Shown one piece after another: positions 10,718-22,415 of a stretch of DNA of 64,000 nt; within the stretch, counting starts at the first letter, position 1, and each line of letters starts with the position of its first letter. A program made the translations under genes and the position numbers. This DNA is from Pholiota molesta (Eukaryota; Basidiomycota; Agaricomycetes; Agaricales; Strophariaceae), in contig JACGCK010000126.1 in NCBI GenBank assembly GCA_014925825.1, forward strand, positions 62,001-126,000, given 5' to 3'. The notes beneath the pieces are model-generated. The model worked only from the letters and a program-made list of their open reading frames with translations, was not told the DNA's origin and did not search any database.

Positions 10718-13245
10718 ATGGATATCCAGCAAGAAATGAAGACGAACGAGAACGAGGAGACTAGGAAATACAAGGAAAATAGCGACTTATCACACTCATC
10801 CTCACATATCGCGCCGTTACACCCACAGCCCCAGGGAAGGAGTTTCTTGAACGCTTGTATCATTGTGCTCATAGCGACCTCGTCCATGATCATCAACGTG
10901 AGTCTTCTGTACATGTTTTTCAAAGATATTCCGATCCTTTCTTATGATCTATGTAGACCGCAAATACGACGACAATGTCCATCGCAATTCCGACCATACA
11001 ACGAGAGTGGGGGCTCGCGCCTGCGCAACTGCAGTGGCCGATTTCTGCGTACTCGCTGAGCTCTGTAGGTCTCCCGGCACATATCGCTTTGTGCCTCCGT
11101 TGATTATTCAATCTAACTTTTTCACTTCATTGATATGCATCACTCTTACTTCTTATTACTCGGCCCCCTCAATCGTGCTTCCTGACTCCCTTTGGACTCC
11201 TCGTGGAAATGGTATGCATCGACGGTGATAGGGATGCTTGTATCTGGTGCTCGGCCGTCTCGCGGACCTGTACGGGCGAAAGAAAACGTTCTGCGCTGGG
11301 TCTTTGATGATTACGGTATTCAGCCTGGCGTGCGGGTTCGCTCCTAGTACGTCTGACCCAGCTTTCGGACATCCATCTTTCAAAAGTATCTGAGTGTCGT
11401 TTCGTTTGTGATAATTCTCTAGATATTCTGGCTTGGTTATCTTACGGGCGTTCCAAGGGGTAGGAGCGGCTGCGACGATTCCTGCCTCAGTGAGCATCTT
11501 CCATGCTCGGTCTTTCGAAGGATGACGGTATAATATTGATTTTTGGCAAACATTGTAGATCGGCATCTTGGCTCATTCATTTCCGCCATCACGCGCCCGT
11601 TCACTTGCGTTTGCCACCTTCGCAGCAGGCGCGCCTGTCGGAGCGGCCTTTGGAACAACAATAGGTGGCGTGCTGACCGAATTCACCACGTAGGTCTACT
11701 TCATCTGTTCTTTCTATGCACATCGTAGAATATAGCTGCTGATCGAGGGATTCTCGTCCACCAACAGCAAAACGTGGCGCTCCTCCTTCTATCTCCTTGC
11801 GGGGCTCACGATGCTGTGCTTCATCGGTGGCGTTGTCTCTATCGATGAGGACGTGCCTTCTAATGAGGTCGACAAGCGCGTCGACTGGATCGGCGCGTTC
11901 CTCGTCTCGGCCGGGCTTGTGCTCATCGTGTTTGTGCTCGGCGAAGGTGAATTCGCGCCGCAGCAGTGGCGCACGCCATGTACGTCGTTACATTTGGGTC
12001 TTCGTCGGAAGTGGGGCTGATTCGAGAATTCGAACGCTTGCGCCATGTAGATATTATCGTTTGCTTGATCCTGGGTGTAGCTTTGGTTGGCCTATTTCTG
12101 TACTGGCAGCACTACCTCGAGGGTATCCAGGCGGCTCCCGGGGTGCAGTTGTATTCGGTCTTCACCCCGCCTCCGCTCATGAAACTCTCGTTGTGGACGC
12201 GCGGGAACGGGCGCTTTGCGGCGATGATGGCGATCGCGTTCACGAATTGGTGCGCGTTTATGTCGTGGACATTTTGGGTGCAGGTGCGTGTTGGTTTGCG
12301 CCGCCGAGATATCGTGACCCGGAAAGTTGATGATTTTTTCCTCAGCTTTATTATCAGAATTATGAGCGATACACTCCGATGTGGTTGTCATCCGCCTTCT
12401 GCCTATGTTCGTCTCTGGTATCGTATGTAACGTATTTGTCGGGTTCATGGCTGCGCGCGTTCCCGTTGTGTTCCTTGTCAGTACGTATAGCTCGTCCTCC
12501 TTCGCTGCATAACTGGATAGACTGACGCGCCTTGTTTCTCTAAAGGCAGCGGCGCCTTCGCCACCTCCCTTGCCTGTCTTCTGTTCGCGTTATCAATCCA
12601 AGCACAACGTATTGGGCATTCGGTTTCCCCGCGTCCATCGTCGCGGTCATGGGCGCCGACTTTGTCTTCTCCGCCGGGACGCTCTTCGTCTCGCGCATTG
12701 CGCTCCCGCACGAGCAGAGCGTGGCTGGAGGCCTGTTCAGCACGATGACGCAGGTGAGTGGAATGGCCGGCGGTTGACTTTAGCAGGTGTTAACGTTGTT
12801 CCGTGCGTATAGCTGGGAACGGCGGTCGGGGTGACGGTGACTACGTGGTATTCAACTCGGTTGGTTCGCGGATACCCCTGGGGGGGACGTGATTGCGACG
12901 TATCATGCGGCTCAATGGACGGCGTTTGCATTTGGCATCGTTGGTGCGCACTTTATAGGGTCTTTTCTGCTTCCTCTCTCCTGACATATTGTAGCAACAC
13001 TTCTTGGTATGGTTTTCTTCCCGGGCGTGGGCGTTGTGGGGGTGAACACTGTAGCACGAGTAAGCGGGAGCGACGCGGAAAAGGGCCTTCCAGAAACCGT
13101 GGAAGGAATACACGAGGAGCGCCGTGATGCTAGTACGAGCGATGAAGTGACGCCAGGAACGCCGGAAACTGTTGTTGTAGAAACTTTCGCTGATGGGCAC
13201 AAAGACTTGGAGAAAGAGACTCGCTCACTTACAAGCAGTACATGA
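10718..13245 (+). CDS. DHA2-like MFS transporter, frame-broken
   Basis: A membrane exporter of the major facilitator superfamily, drug:H+ antiporter type with about 14 spans. Readable exons: 10718-10897, 10957-11064, 11232-about 11350, 11423-11489, 11559-about 11689, about 11730-11981, 12051-12282, then further exons to 13245. Family landmarks are the first helix ending ATSSMIINTANTTTMSIAIP, the motif A loop LGRLADLYGRKK, ILRAFQGVGAAATIPAS (motif B region), GAPVGAAFGTTIGG (motif C region) and SAGTLFVSRIALP. The C-terminal tail is acidic and Ser/Thr-rich. Three single-base deletions break frame: near 12380, 12586 and 12843; after each the family sequence resumes in another frame. The junction near 11690-11735 also does not resolve. 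Either a pseudogene with one-base losses or consensus errors. Confidence 0.78.
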
Positions 13246-13531
13246 CCAGTGTTGTTTGATGGCAGGCCATCTATCATTGCTATCCGTGGTATTGCATAGA
13301 TTAGTCAATACCAGGCAAGAGTGATACAATTATTTCCCGAAATTCCCAGTCGTAGTTCAGATTCTTGGAATGTAGAGGCTGGGGGTTTTGTTTTACGAGA
13401 GAAGAAAAGCAATGATATGTAGAGTAAGTAACGCAACCTCAACAGTGTTGTGTCAGCCCGGCAGATGACTAAGTGGACCGCAGGATAAAGAAGCTATCTT
13501 TACTATCTTCCACTTCTCTTAACTGCCCTTC

Positions 13532-14621
13532 ATGCCACCCTTTCAGGCCAAAGAAGATGCGTTACCGCTTGATGCTACTCTCTACTCTGTGTCGTTAGAA
13601 GAAGCTGCTTTTTTCAAAGGCCAGACAGGGATTGATCGGATGAACGCCTCAAAGTTCACATACTCGAAATACAGGCACAAGCCTACAATGTAATTGACCT
13701 CCCCATTTTTCTGCTTATATTTTCTCACAAATTTTCTGTGAAGGTATTCCCATATCCTTGCATTCGCCTATTTGATTTTATCAGGTGAGTTGCGATTTTC
13801 AATGCTCTAATGTATTCATTTTCTACAATTTAAAAGGTTAAAAATATCTCAACATCCGTACTATCCTACGTTTTTGGAACTCGGAATCAAAGGGGATGGT
13901 ATTTTTCTTGACGCGGATGTTGCTGTGAGTGCACTACTTTATCATCACTTCACTCTAGATTAACGGTGTTGTAAATATCATAGTTGGAAACGACGTCCGG
14001 AAGGCTATCTCTGACGGCTATCCAAAGGAGAACGTCTTCGCTACTGATTTGCGTCGAGGCAAGAGAGAGACCATGATGATACAAATTCAAAGGATCTTAC
14101 ATTGTTTCGCAGAGTTTTGGGACTTGGGCCACAAGCTGTTCAAAACTACACCCGAAAATTTCCCCATCCCTTTCATATGCGGAGACATTTTCGACGAGAG
14201 AAATTTTGATCTTAGCTTGAATGGTAATCCAGAAGCGTCTCAGTCCCTCAGTCCTTTGAAGGGCCGCATTACAGCGATACATGCAGCTGCCCTATTCCAT
14301 CTCTTTGATGAACAGTATCAGGAATTGCTTGCACACCGCCTTGCCTCGCTTCTCTCCCCAACACCAGGTTCAGTGATCTTTGGCTCTCACATCGGAAGGC
14401 CTGTAAAAGGCTTTAGGACAGAAGCAACCGGGCTGGGGGTACTCGCAGGGTCCATGTTTTGTCATTCAGAGTCATCGTGGAGCGCCCTCTGGGATGGGAA
14501 GGTATTTCCGCAAGGAACTGTGCGAGCTGATGTGAGATTGGAAGAGATCAAGAGGGTAGACTTGCAGCCTAAGCCTGGTGTAACATACTACAAGCTGGTA
14601 TGGTGCATTACGAAGCTTTAA
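13532..14621 (+). CDS. SAM-dependent methyltransferase
   Basis: Exons 13532-13689, 13744-13784, about 13849-13924, then from about 13982 to the stop at 14621, with a likely 60-nt in-frame intron 14053-14112. Fungal class I methyltransferase family with the landmarks SQHPYYP before the domain, a motif I that reads LDA then GCCFGNDVRKA once a one-base break at about 13911-13917 is allowed for, VFATDL as the acidic strand-2 motif, FWDLGHKLFKTTPE, PFICGDIFD and a late VIFGSHIGRP strand. It would bind S-adenosylmethionine through motif I and the Asp of TDL; the methyl acceptor is unknown, and some relatives sit in secondary-metabolite clusters. The frame break lies in the SAM-binding glycine loop, so it matters whether it is real. 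The exon 2 to 3 junction is also off by one base. Confidence 0.8.
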
Positions 14622-15931
14622 TGGATTCTGCATGTAAATTTCAATAACAGATTTTTTTGTTTGGGAGAAAGAGAGTCCTCAATCCATGATCCATCGCTTT
14701 CAAGTGATTCCAATAAACTAGGCAGGGGAGAGACAGGCCTGAAGGGCTTCTGCCAAGAGATTCGATGGGAAGCTAAAAGAAACTGCGAGGCTGGGCTGGG
14801 CTCGATGGCATAGTGCTAAAGCGTGGTATGAATTGGATGAGTACTAGCTATGGAACAGATGCGCACTGCAGGCCCGGAACATGCTATATGGCAGGGAATC
14901 GCGTAGATTACGGAATCATGCAAGGCAAATCCATTGCTCGTGTCATGCCTACACGTCCAGGGGACTGGGTAAAATAGCCGGGAGAGATAAAGACACTCTA
15001 CGCAGATCTAGATAGGACAGTGTGAATTCGGCGGGCATGAACAAAGTGACGCGTGGAGCACGCCGTCGATTTTTTACTACCTACATGCTTGGCCAGACGT
15101 TGCTTACGCTGGAGATGGCAAGTAATCTTGATCCCAACGCAGAACGAAGGTAAATAAGTGACGAGTATGGTGGCTGCAAGGTGTCGATAAAGTTGCATGT
15201 GGTGCCGGCGAGGAACCTGGTTCTCATTGCGAAAATTATGACATGCAATGTGGCCCTCATATCTGCAGGTAATACTAGTAGATGCACGTGTAATTGTTCA
15301 TGCAATTGAGGGTGTAGCATCCAGCTGTACAGCGGTATATAGTGTCAACAATGAATAAGCGTGCAAACCTGGCATGTAATTGCGGAGTTTTTCTTGTGAC
15401 TGGGATTAACTCATGCACCAGATCAACATGTACATAATCTGTTTCATACAAGGATCGATAGGTGGATGGTAAACGATGATCTGTCTTTGACTTGTAGGGT
15501 TCTATAAACCCGGTTTTGAGTTAGTGTGTAATTGATAACTCATGAACACGCAAGCTCAAAGCATAATTTTCTCCCCCGAAACAGAAATAGATTCTCTGCA
15601 GCTTCTCAGTAGACAAGAGACGACTGCTAGCAAGTTGGTGGAAACAAGGTGTGTCTTATTCAAGGTGACCTTACTCGCAGGTTAACGTGGCAATTTTTAG
15701 CGCCCGCCGCCGACATCATGAGACTGAAAATGTGTTGCACGTTGTCCAATAGCGTCACAGTCAGAACATGTTCTGCGCCAATGTAGGGGAAATTGCAATG
15801 GTACGTTAGCCTAGCACTTGTCATAGAAGCTGCAACGCAAGAACAGCTTCAAGCCTTACCACAGAAGCTTTGATCGATGGACTGCGAAAGTATTTATACG
15901 ACAAGTACCCTTGTAGGGAATACAAACCCAC
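14622..15931. other. long intergenic region, nothing recognised
   Basis: About 1.3 kb with only short open frames on either strand. I see no tRNA, no repeat and no conserved protein piece. Confidence 0.45.
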
Positions 15932-17752
15932 ATGCCTTTTCATCCAAGTCTCGTATTCGTCGCATGCGGACTTCTAGTTCTTGGCCATGTGCTTCCCTCC
16001 CCCCAAACGGCAGATACGCTCTCTACGAATGCCGACTCGTCCGAGTCATTGGCACTCTCAGCCGCCGACGCTTCTCTTCACACTCAGAGAACGGTGACGA
16101 GTATCGTCTGGAGTTGTGTCAGCACTATTTTCGCATGCTGCTGGGTGGCCGTCCATCCTAACATGCTAGCCGCGGATGCACCACGTTGGGCATCCACTTG
16201 GAACCGCCTTAAGCATATGTTTTGGATGATCATCGCGCCCGAATTGATCATTTGTTGGGCAATGAGACAGTGGGTCGGGGTAAGAAATTTGGGGCAGAAA
16301 AGTATGTTTTTCCTACATGCAATTTTATATGATCAACTGTTAAACATGTCTACTTCAATCCAGATCCGTACAAAGAGGCGATGAGTGCTTCATATAAACA
16401 GTCGCACCGCGAGAAATATGGAGCCATGGACGAGGTCGTACAACGTACGTTGTTTCTATAATACACCGCAGGGGATATTTATAACCAATTTCTGGCGTCA
16501 ACAGAATGGTCGGACACTCATGGATATTTTCTTCAAATGGGAGGCTTTGTTCGTGAGGGAAAACAGTCAGAGATTCTCTCAGCAGATCAGTTGGAAGACC
16601 TCTGGAACAAGAAGCAGGTCGCCTTACCAAACGTTACTGCACAGGAGCTTAGAGATCGCAGCAAAAGGGATGCTTTCTCCAAGACCGTTGCTATTGTTCA
16701 GACGACCTGGTTTCTTGCGCAATGCATTACACGCAAGATCCAGGGGCTGGTCACCACTGAATTAGAGCTGGTGACAGTCGCCTTCGCCGCACTCAATGGG
16801 TTTATTTACTTTTTCTGGTGGAACAAACCTCTCGGAGTACAAACGACCGTACCGGTGCCATATTTGTTAAGGAAGCGGGGTATGTAGGATTTTTTTTGAT
16901 TGAAAATCACTACTGACGCATCGTTTTACCTGCACTCTACAGATATATATACAGGCCGCTTAATATCCGAGTCGGTTGATCAAGGTCCTCCGTCGATTCA
17001 GACTAATGGTCAGTAGTAAACAGTTGATTTTAGAGTATGCTGATTGTGACTTTCAAAAGACCCATCGACAGTTGTCTCTCAGAATGCTTCAAAGCCATCA
17101 AAAAAGAAAGAATATTTCAGAAGTTGCTCCTATGGTATGTTAGACACCATTGTTCAATTCTCTGCTTTGGTTTTACTTACAACTTGAAATTCATTGATTA
17201 GTTCAATTTATCACAGTCCCTTTAACATTCATCAGCGAATTATTTCACTCGCTCCTATCAGGGATCTTGTTTAAGAAGGTCGTTACTATGGTGTTCGAGA
17301 GCCACTTCAAGCCCGGGAAAAAGAAAATTCCCACTTTTTACGCGTTGAACGCCACTAAAGAAGAAAAATTCTTCATCTTAGCCTGCGCAGGACTCATCGG
17401 CGTTCTCTTTGGTGGCATCCACTGCATCGGCTGGGACTACTTCTTTCCATCCCATACCGAGACAATGATTTGGCAGGTCTCCTCCGTCATTATCACTGCA
17501 ATCCCGGCGTTAGTGACAATCGGCGCTTATGGCTTGCATGTCGAACACAAACTTGACAAGCTTCACTATGAAATAGCGGCGGATTTCTGTGGGTTATTAG
17601 GAAAGCTATCGCTTGCGCTCGGAGTACTTGGACTGATCCCTTACTTAGTGGCGCGTGTCCTTCTTCTCGTGGTGGCATTCATTTCGCTACGTGATCTTCC
17701 CCCTGATGCATTGCTAGCAGTGCGTTGGTCAAGTTTCCTTCCACATTTGTAG
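15932..17752 (+). CDS. Agaricomycete multi-span membrane protein
   Basis: Six exons, 15932-16301, 16364-16444, 16505-16879, 16943-17008, 17060-17134 and 17202-17752, total 1518 nt, 505 residues, without a frame break. It starts with a signal-like segment (LVFVACGLLVLGHVLPSP), then the family signature IVWSCVSTIFACCWVAVHPN, WMIIAPELIICWAMRQW and THGYFLQMGGFV. A middle soluble block is followed by a hydrophobic segment LVTVAFAALNGFIYFFWWNK and the long C-terminal set of spans (FILACAGLIGVLFGGIHCIG, VSSVIITAIPALVTIGAYGL, LSLALGVLGLIPYLVARVLL). I know this arrangement as a large expanded family in Agaricomycetes, but no function is established. Between 16880 and 17200 two short exons code a polar linker, the most variable part of such proteins. 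Confidence 0.85.
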
Positions 17753-18277
17753 TTGTATAATATACTACGATACTCTGGTTCCATATGTGCTTAGGATACC
17801 TTCTCAAGATCTCATTTTTAGAACTCGTTTATATCTGACCGCTGTCCGCAGACCCAATCGTAGTTCGTTCATTCTTATCACACGATGTAGCCCAGAAATA
17901 AAAGAGGTATGCCATGTATTTATATACCTCTACCCCCAAAAAAAACACTATTAGCTACCCGAGAACCCTAATCACAAAAAAACAACCAGACATGTTGAAG
18001 GTAATCACAACCATGTAAAAGGAAACAACGGTGGAGACATATACGTCGTAGCGCACACCACACATCATTTCCTACTTTTGAGAACGAAAGAGTTCGCTAA
18101 GAGAATTTTCAAGAAAAAAGGAAAACAGTCGTGTACATAATGATAGTCCCAAAACACGAAAGCAAGAGAAAGAAAAACACCAGCCCAGATATAAAAAAAC
18201 GTCAACAATACGGAGCCACGGCAGAACCTCAAAATATCCTTCCTGCATCCACACATCACAGGTCGCAAGCCACGGAA
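17753..18277. other. convergent 3' intergenic space
   Basis: A 525-base space between two genes that end toward each other. It is A/T-rich with A-runs (17936-17946, 17979-17985) that fit 3' untranslated sequence. No gene seen. Confidence 0.5.
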
Positions 18278-19436
18278 TCACCTGCCGTGCTCTGAATCAT
18301 TCCTCGGCGACCCCAAAGGACTCCTCTGCCCATCCGCCTCCGGAGGCGCCGTCGCGCTCCGCCTCCGGCCAAGCAGCCCCAGATTCCACCCGCGCCGCTT
18401 CTTCGCCAGACTCGGCGGCACCGGCGGATCCGCCGCGCTCGCCTGCGCGCGCAGCATCGGGTGCGCCGGCGCATACGTGCTGTACGTCGGATACACCGGC
18501 CCCGCCGCCGGCGCCTCCGCCTGCGCGTGCACGTGCGACGGCGACCCCGACGCGACGGAGTACGGCAGCGTCGCCGCGCGCGAGGGGACGTGGGCTGTGC
18601 TGGCGCTGGCGTAATGTGGGGAGGAGGCGTACTGGAATGCGGACGAGGACGAGGCGGGGGGCGGGGCCATGTTCGGCGGCGGGACGATGCTTGCGTTCGC
18701 GAGGGCGTGATTTGGCCCTGTGGTGAGGACCATCATCGGAGAGATCGAGGCGATCGCGGAGTGGGGGGGTGTCGCGTGGGGGGAGGTCGTGCTGGCGCCG
18801 GGTGGAGGAGAGCTGCTTGGTGTGTCGGGGAAGGGGTACTCAAAGCGCTCGGGCATGGAGCTCGAGGCGAAGGGGGTGCCGATTATCTGTGAGGATGGGG
18901 AATGGAGGGAGAGATCAGAGAGGGACGGTGTGGGCAGGGTGGGAGCTGCAGTGCGGACTGCTATGGCTGTGGACATGGGGGTTGTTGGCTTAGATGGGAT
19001 AGGGCTAGGTGGGTTTGGGGGTTGAGAAGTTGTGCTGGTCCTGGGTGTGGGGGTAGTGCTGGTCGTGTGGGTATCGATGGTATCCGTTGTTATAGTCTTC
19101 GTTATCGTAGCTTGTTCACCCGACGTCGAAGCCGCTGATGGAGAAGAATGATCAGGGTCTGCTGCGTTTTGGCCGTCGCCCTGCGAGAAGTTAATAAATT
19201 AGTTAGCCTTTTGAACGATCTAATGAACAAAGACGCACTTTGGGACTGCCAAAACCCGACGTGGATGTGATGTTGGCAATGACGTCTGGTCGCCCCACCT
19301 CAAGTCCTACGTTCCCAACCCCAGATCCGTTTGACGTTTGCTCCATCTGCTTCTCACCCGCCAATCCAATTCCATCTGCTGCTTCCATCGGCGAAGGGCT
19401 TGATTTGACTGAAGGACTACTCTTCGTTTTAAAACA
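18278..19436 (-). CDS. Ser/Thr/Pro-rich protein tail
   Basis: Open on the minus strand from about 19436 to a stop at 18278, with one intron 19239-19189 approximately (GTGCGT..CGCAG) that joins TSTSGFGSPK to GDGQNAADPDHSS in frame. The product is low-complexity: Ser, Thr and Pro runs (TTSTTPTPRTSTTSQPPNP), then a basic end (AKKRRGWNLGLLGRRRSATA). It has no recognised domain and looks like a disordered cytosolic tail. The upstream boundary is not defined; the decayed membrane protein directly upstream on the same strand could be the body to which this tail belongs. GC content rises sharply in 18300-18700. Confidence 0.5.
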
Positions 19437-20672
19437 TGTAGAGGACAGCCCGCTTGCAGGTCAAACAAAATCTCTTTCACCGACGCTGTGCGATGTGCGC
19501 ATACGTCAACACGTGTAGGAATGTCTGCGAATGGCAAGTGGGAACACGTGGTACAGCCGTTCCACAAAACGAGGTATCAAGATGACGACACACAGAAGAA
19601 CATAGAAAAAACACAGCGCAAGAAGCACACCCCTGATAGATGGTGATGGTCAACGATAAGGCTGTACCCTGTAACTCAGTTTCCGTATTTGTGTACACAG
19701 GAGTAAAAGGAGATCGCACAGAAAGGGCACGTAGACCGTTGAGGGAGGGGTACTCCTAGTGAATGGTGATAAAGCCAGGTAGAACGATAACGCTGAGTAG
19801 TAACGCCTGAGCAGCGGAACAAGTCGGCAGTCCTGATGCGGACTGCAGCATCAAAAGATACATCGAAGAACCAGATGAGAGAACATGCTCGCCTTTCGGA
19901 GCATTCTACACTGTTAGAAGTAGAAGGCGTCATCGCTCTCTACACCCACTGCCTGCAGGCCATCGAACACATTCTTGGGCATAACGGCAGGGGTGAGTGA
20001 GGCAGACCCAAAGAGTCCGAATAGCACAGCATCGTGAGTGATGTTGATGAACAAAGCCAAGGCTGTTCCGGAGAGGACGACGTCGGGAATCCCACACCTG
20101 CAGCAAAGCACAATGCTGATCTTTCGTTTGTGTCTGGCGTTGAAACTTGATGCCGACAAAACAATGAGTGACACTGTGATGTGGCTGGTGGGATCAGATC
20201 CGTACTTGAATGGCATGCACCCCAGAAGAGCATACTACATCCCCAGTATCAGTACGTCGCGTTCTTCGCAACAATTCGACATTCGTCATCATCGAGGAAT
20301 GAATCCAAGTGTAACAAGCACAGCAGAGAACCACAGGCACTGATACTGCGCCACTCATCGAAAGCATATCTTCGTGCTCCCACCAGCGCGAGAATCCACG
20401 GAGGCCCGGGAGGTGGACAAGGCGTTCACCGGCGATGTGAACTTTTGAACACCGTTCTACCCAATCTGGGGATCTTCGGGTGGCATCGCACGGAACATGT
20501 ACGCATTACGGCAAGCCACATTTGTCCCTGTCATCGACATCGCGGTGAGGGCGCCATGTACACTGGTGAGCGGGAGCGCGTAGATGGGAAGACAAAGATA
20601 TGGTGGTAGTGGTGAAAGAGGGAGAGGGCCATCTGTGATATTGTCGGCGACACTCCCAGTCCACAGCGACAC
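19437..20672 (-). pseudogene. decayed fungal integral membrane protein
   Basis: Conserved pieces appear in order on the minus strand but in different frames. First DNITDGPLP and LPIYALPLTSVHGALTAMSM with CRNAYMFRAMPPEDPQI (about 20645-20460), then SRASVDSRAGGS, CLWFSAVLVTLGFI, FLDDDECRIVAKNATY, MPFKYGSDPTSHITVSLIVL, GSASLTPAVMPKNVFDG with VGVESDDAF (about 19930), MLRKASMF, and near 19640-19540 a hydrophobic helix LLALCFFYVLLCVVILIPRF. I recognise this as an Agaricomycete membrane protein family of unknown function. Several frame changes and stops (such as TAG after PEDPQIG and TGA after ATY) are not explained by introns. Splicing may rescue some, so the call of decay is likely but not certain. 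Confidence 0.6.
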
Positions 20673-22415
20673 GGTCTAGACTGGTCTAGACCCTCTCTGA
20701 CGTTTCGTCTTGTGTACTAATTATAGACCCAGTCAACTCTGAAGATATCCTGATTCCTGACCACCACCAGCGTTGAAGGATACATATCTAACTCGATCTA
20801 GTTCGTGCCAGGCTTGTCTTAACAATGCAACGCTATTCTAAAGCATGAATATCTATCCCCTCCCAAGTCAACTCGGCCATTGATGGCAGATAAATCAATA
20901 GGCTTACTACATGGGCTTGCACTTAATACATCCACTTTGAACCCCAAGATTTGTAGCTCGCAAGCGGCCAATAATACTACCTACATCTCAGATATAAGGG
21001 CATACTTACACCCTTGGAAAAGTGCATCAAGACCTGAGTGCATTCGTAATGTAGGCCTGTTGGAATTCATTTGTGATGCATATGTAGTATCTAAGCCAGC
21101 CACAACATCAATATCGACAGATTGCACTCGACCTCGTGGTGATTTGTACGAACATGAGCGCTATCAAAATTTATTGCGGAACCTTATGTTAACGGAAAGG
21201 AGGAAGCTCGGGGAACTTCATACACAGTCTTTCCCAAATTCATCACACGTCCACGCTCCCATGGTGGCACTGCAGAAAACCTGTGCGCGTCACTCCTTTT
21301 ATTGTTGAATTGATATGTCTTTCTGACATTGACATAAAGAAGAGATGTCGGAAGCCAGCTGAAGATGCACTCTTTCTATCATGATGCTGCGGCAAGCAGC
21401 TTCCTGTTATGCAGAACTGTCTAGAGACTTACTCTGCTATTGGTTCACTGTTTACGAGCGAAGTCGATGACGGAGGTTCTCAAATAAGAAGCAGTTCGCG
21501 ATGAGAAGGACGTCACACGAGGTAAATTATGATTTGCAATGGAGTGCGCATTGAATGATCATGATGACCTTGTACACGTTGAATTGAACAATGACGTTCA
21601 AACGGTTCCGAAGTGGGTGATATAATACGAAATGCGTAATTTTGAAGCATGCTCTGGAGTCTCCAAAGCTTAACTTTCGAGGCGTAGCCTAGTCCTGATC
21701 GTTCAGATTACTATCTGCCCCATGGGTTGACAACGCAGAACTCGGACATCGTTGTATATGGCTTAGATCGCCTATGCTCTATCCATTGTCAGATTATAGA
21801 ACTATATAGGGTACTTCTCTGGCGTAAGTACGCGGTGGTGCGCCTTTATTATCTCAGGTGGAGCGAGTGTATTGAGTGGAGTCTCTTTGCCTCACAAGAA
21901 CACCAAGCTCAATCGCGCTTGTTGCGATTTCGCGAGTCGCGAGCGTACTGATAAAGCGAATTTCTACTTCTGGAGTTTCTTACAATCTGCACTTCACAGT
22001 TAGATTAGAATGCTGTAGGATATCCGCGCAACTAGCATGAGGCGTTGGGAAACGAGCTCTAAGAGCGCTCTCAACTTCCAAATCCAATGCCGCTTTGATG
22101 GGTGCCTCGGACAAGCACGTGTCGCCCTTGAGCTTGAGCTTGAGCGCTTGAGTTGCGCGTGAGCCACCACTCTTAGTAGTCTATAAGCCTTGTTCGACTT
22201 GCCTTCACCTCATATAGGTTATTGTTTCGCCGCCGCCACCGGATTCTGGCCGAAGCTGAGCGCTGAGCGCTGAAAGAGACCGGGGTTTAGCGCATAGGGG
22301 TTAGCGTCCAATTGCAACTTGGTAGCATTTGTGAGCAACGTCAAATACGAATGACAAGTAGCCAACTTAAAGGCTTATGATTATCTGACTTTCTCAAACT
22401 CACTGCCCACTTGGA
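20673..22415. other. intergenic with repeat words
   Basis: About 1.7 kb. A 142-codon open frame at 20880-21308 (+) has no resemblance to a known protein and unremarkable codon content, so it is not called. Near 22125-22150 there is a GAGCTTGAGCTTGAGCGCTTGAG run and at 22255-22275 an AGCGCT-type repeat listed separately. Confidence 0.4.
22255..22275 (+). repeat. AGCGCT-type short repeat, copy 1
   Basis: GCTGAGCGCTGAGCGCTGAA followed by A. It is the reverse complement of the copy at 24850-24870, with the F-box gene between them. The core AGCGCT is palindromic. Confidence 0.6.

Noticed and set aside
14049..14112. Start of the methyltransferase at 14049
   Set aside because: It would drop the N-terminal region and SAM motif I that continue upstream from 13532.
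20880..21308. 142-codon open frame on the plus strand
   Set aside because: No family resemblance, no splice partners, A/T-rich intergenic setting; likely chance.
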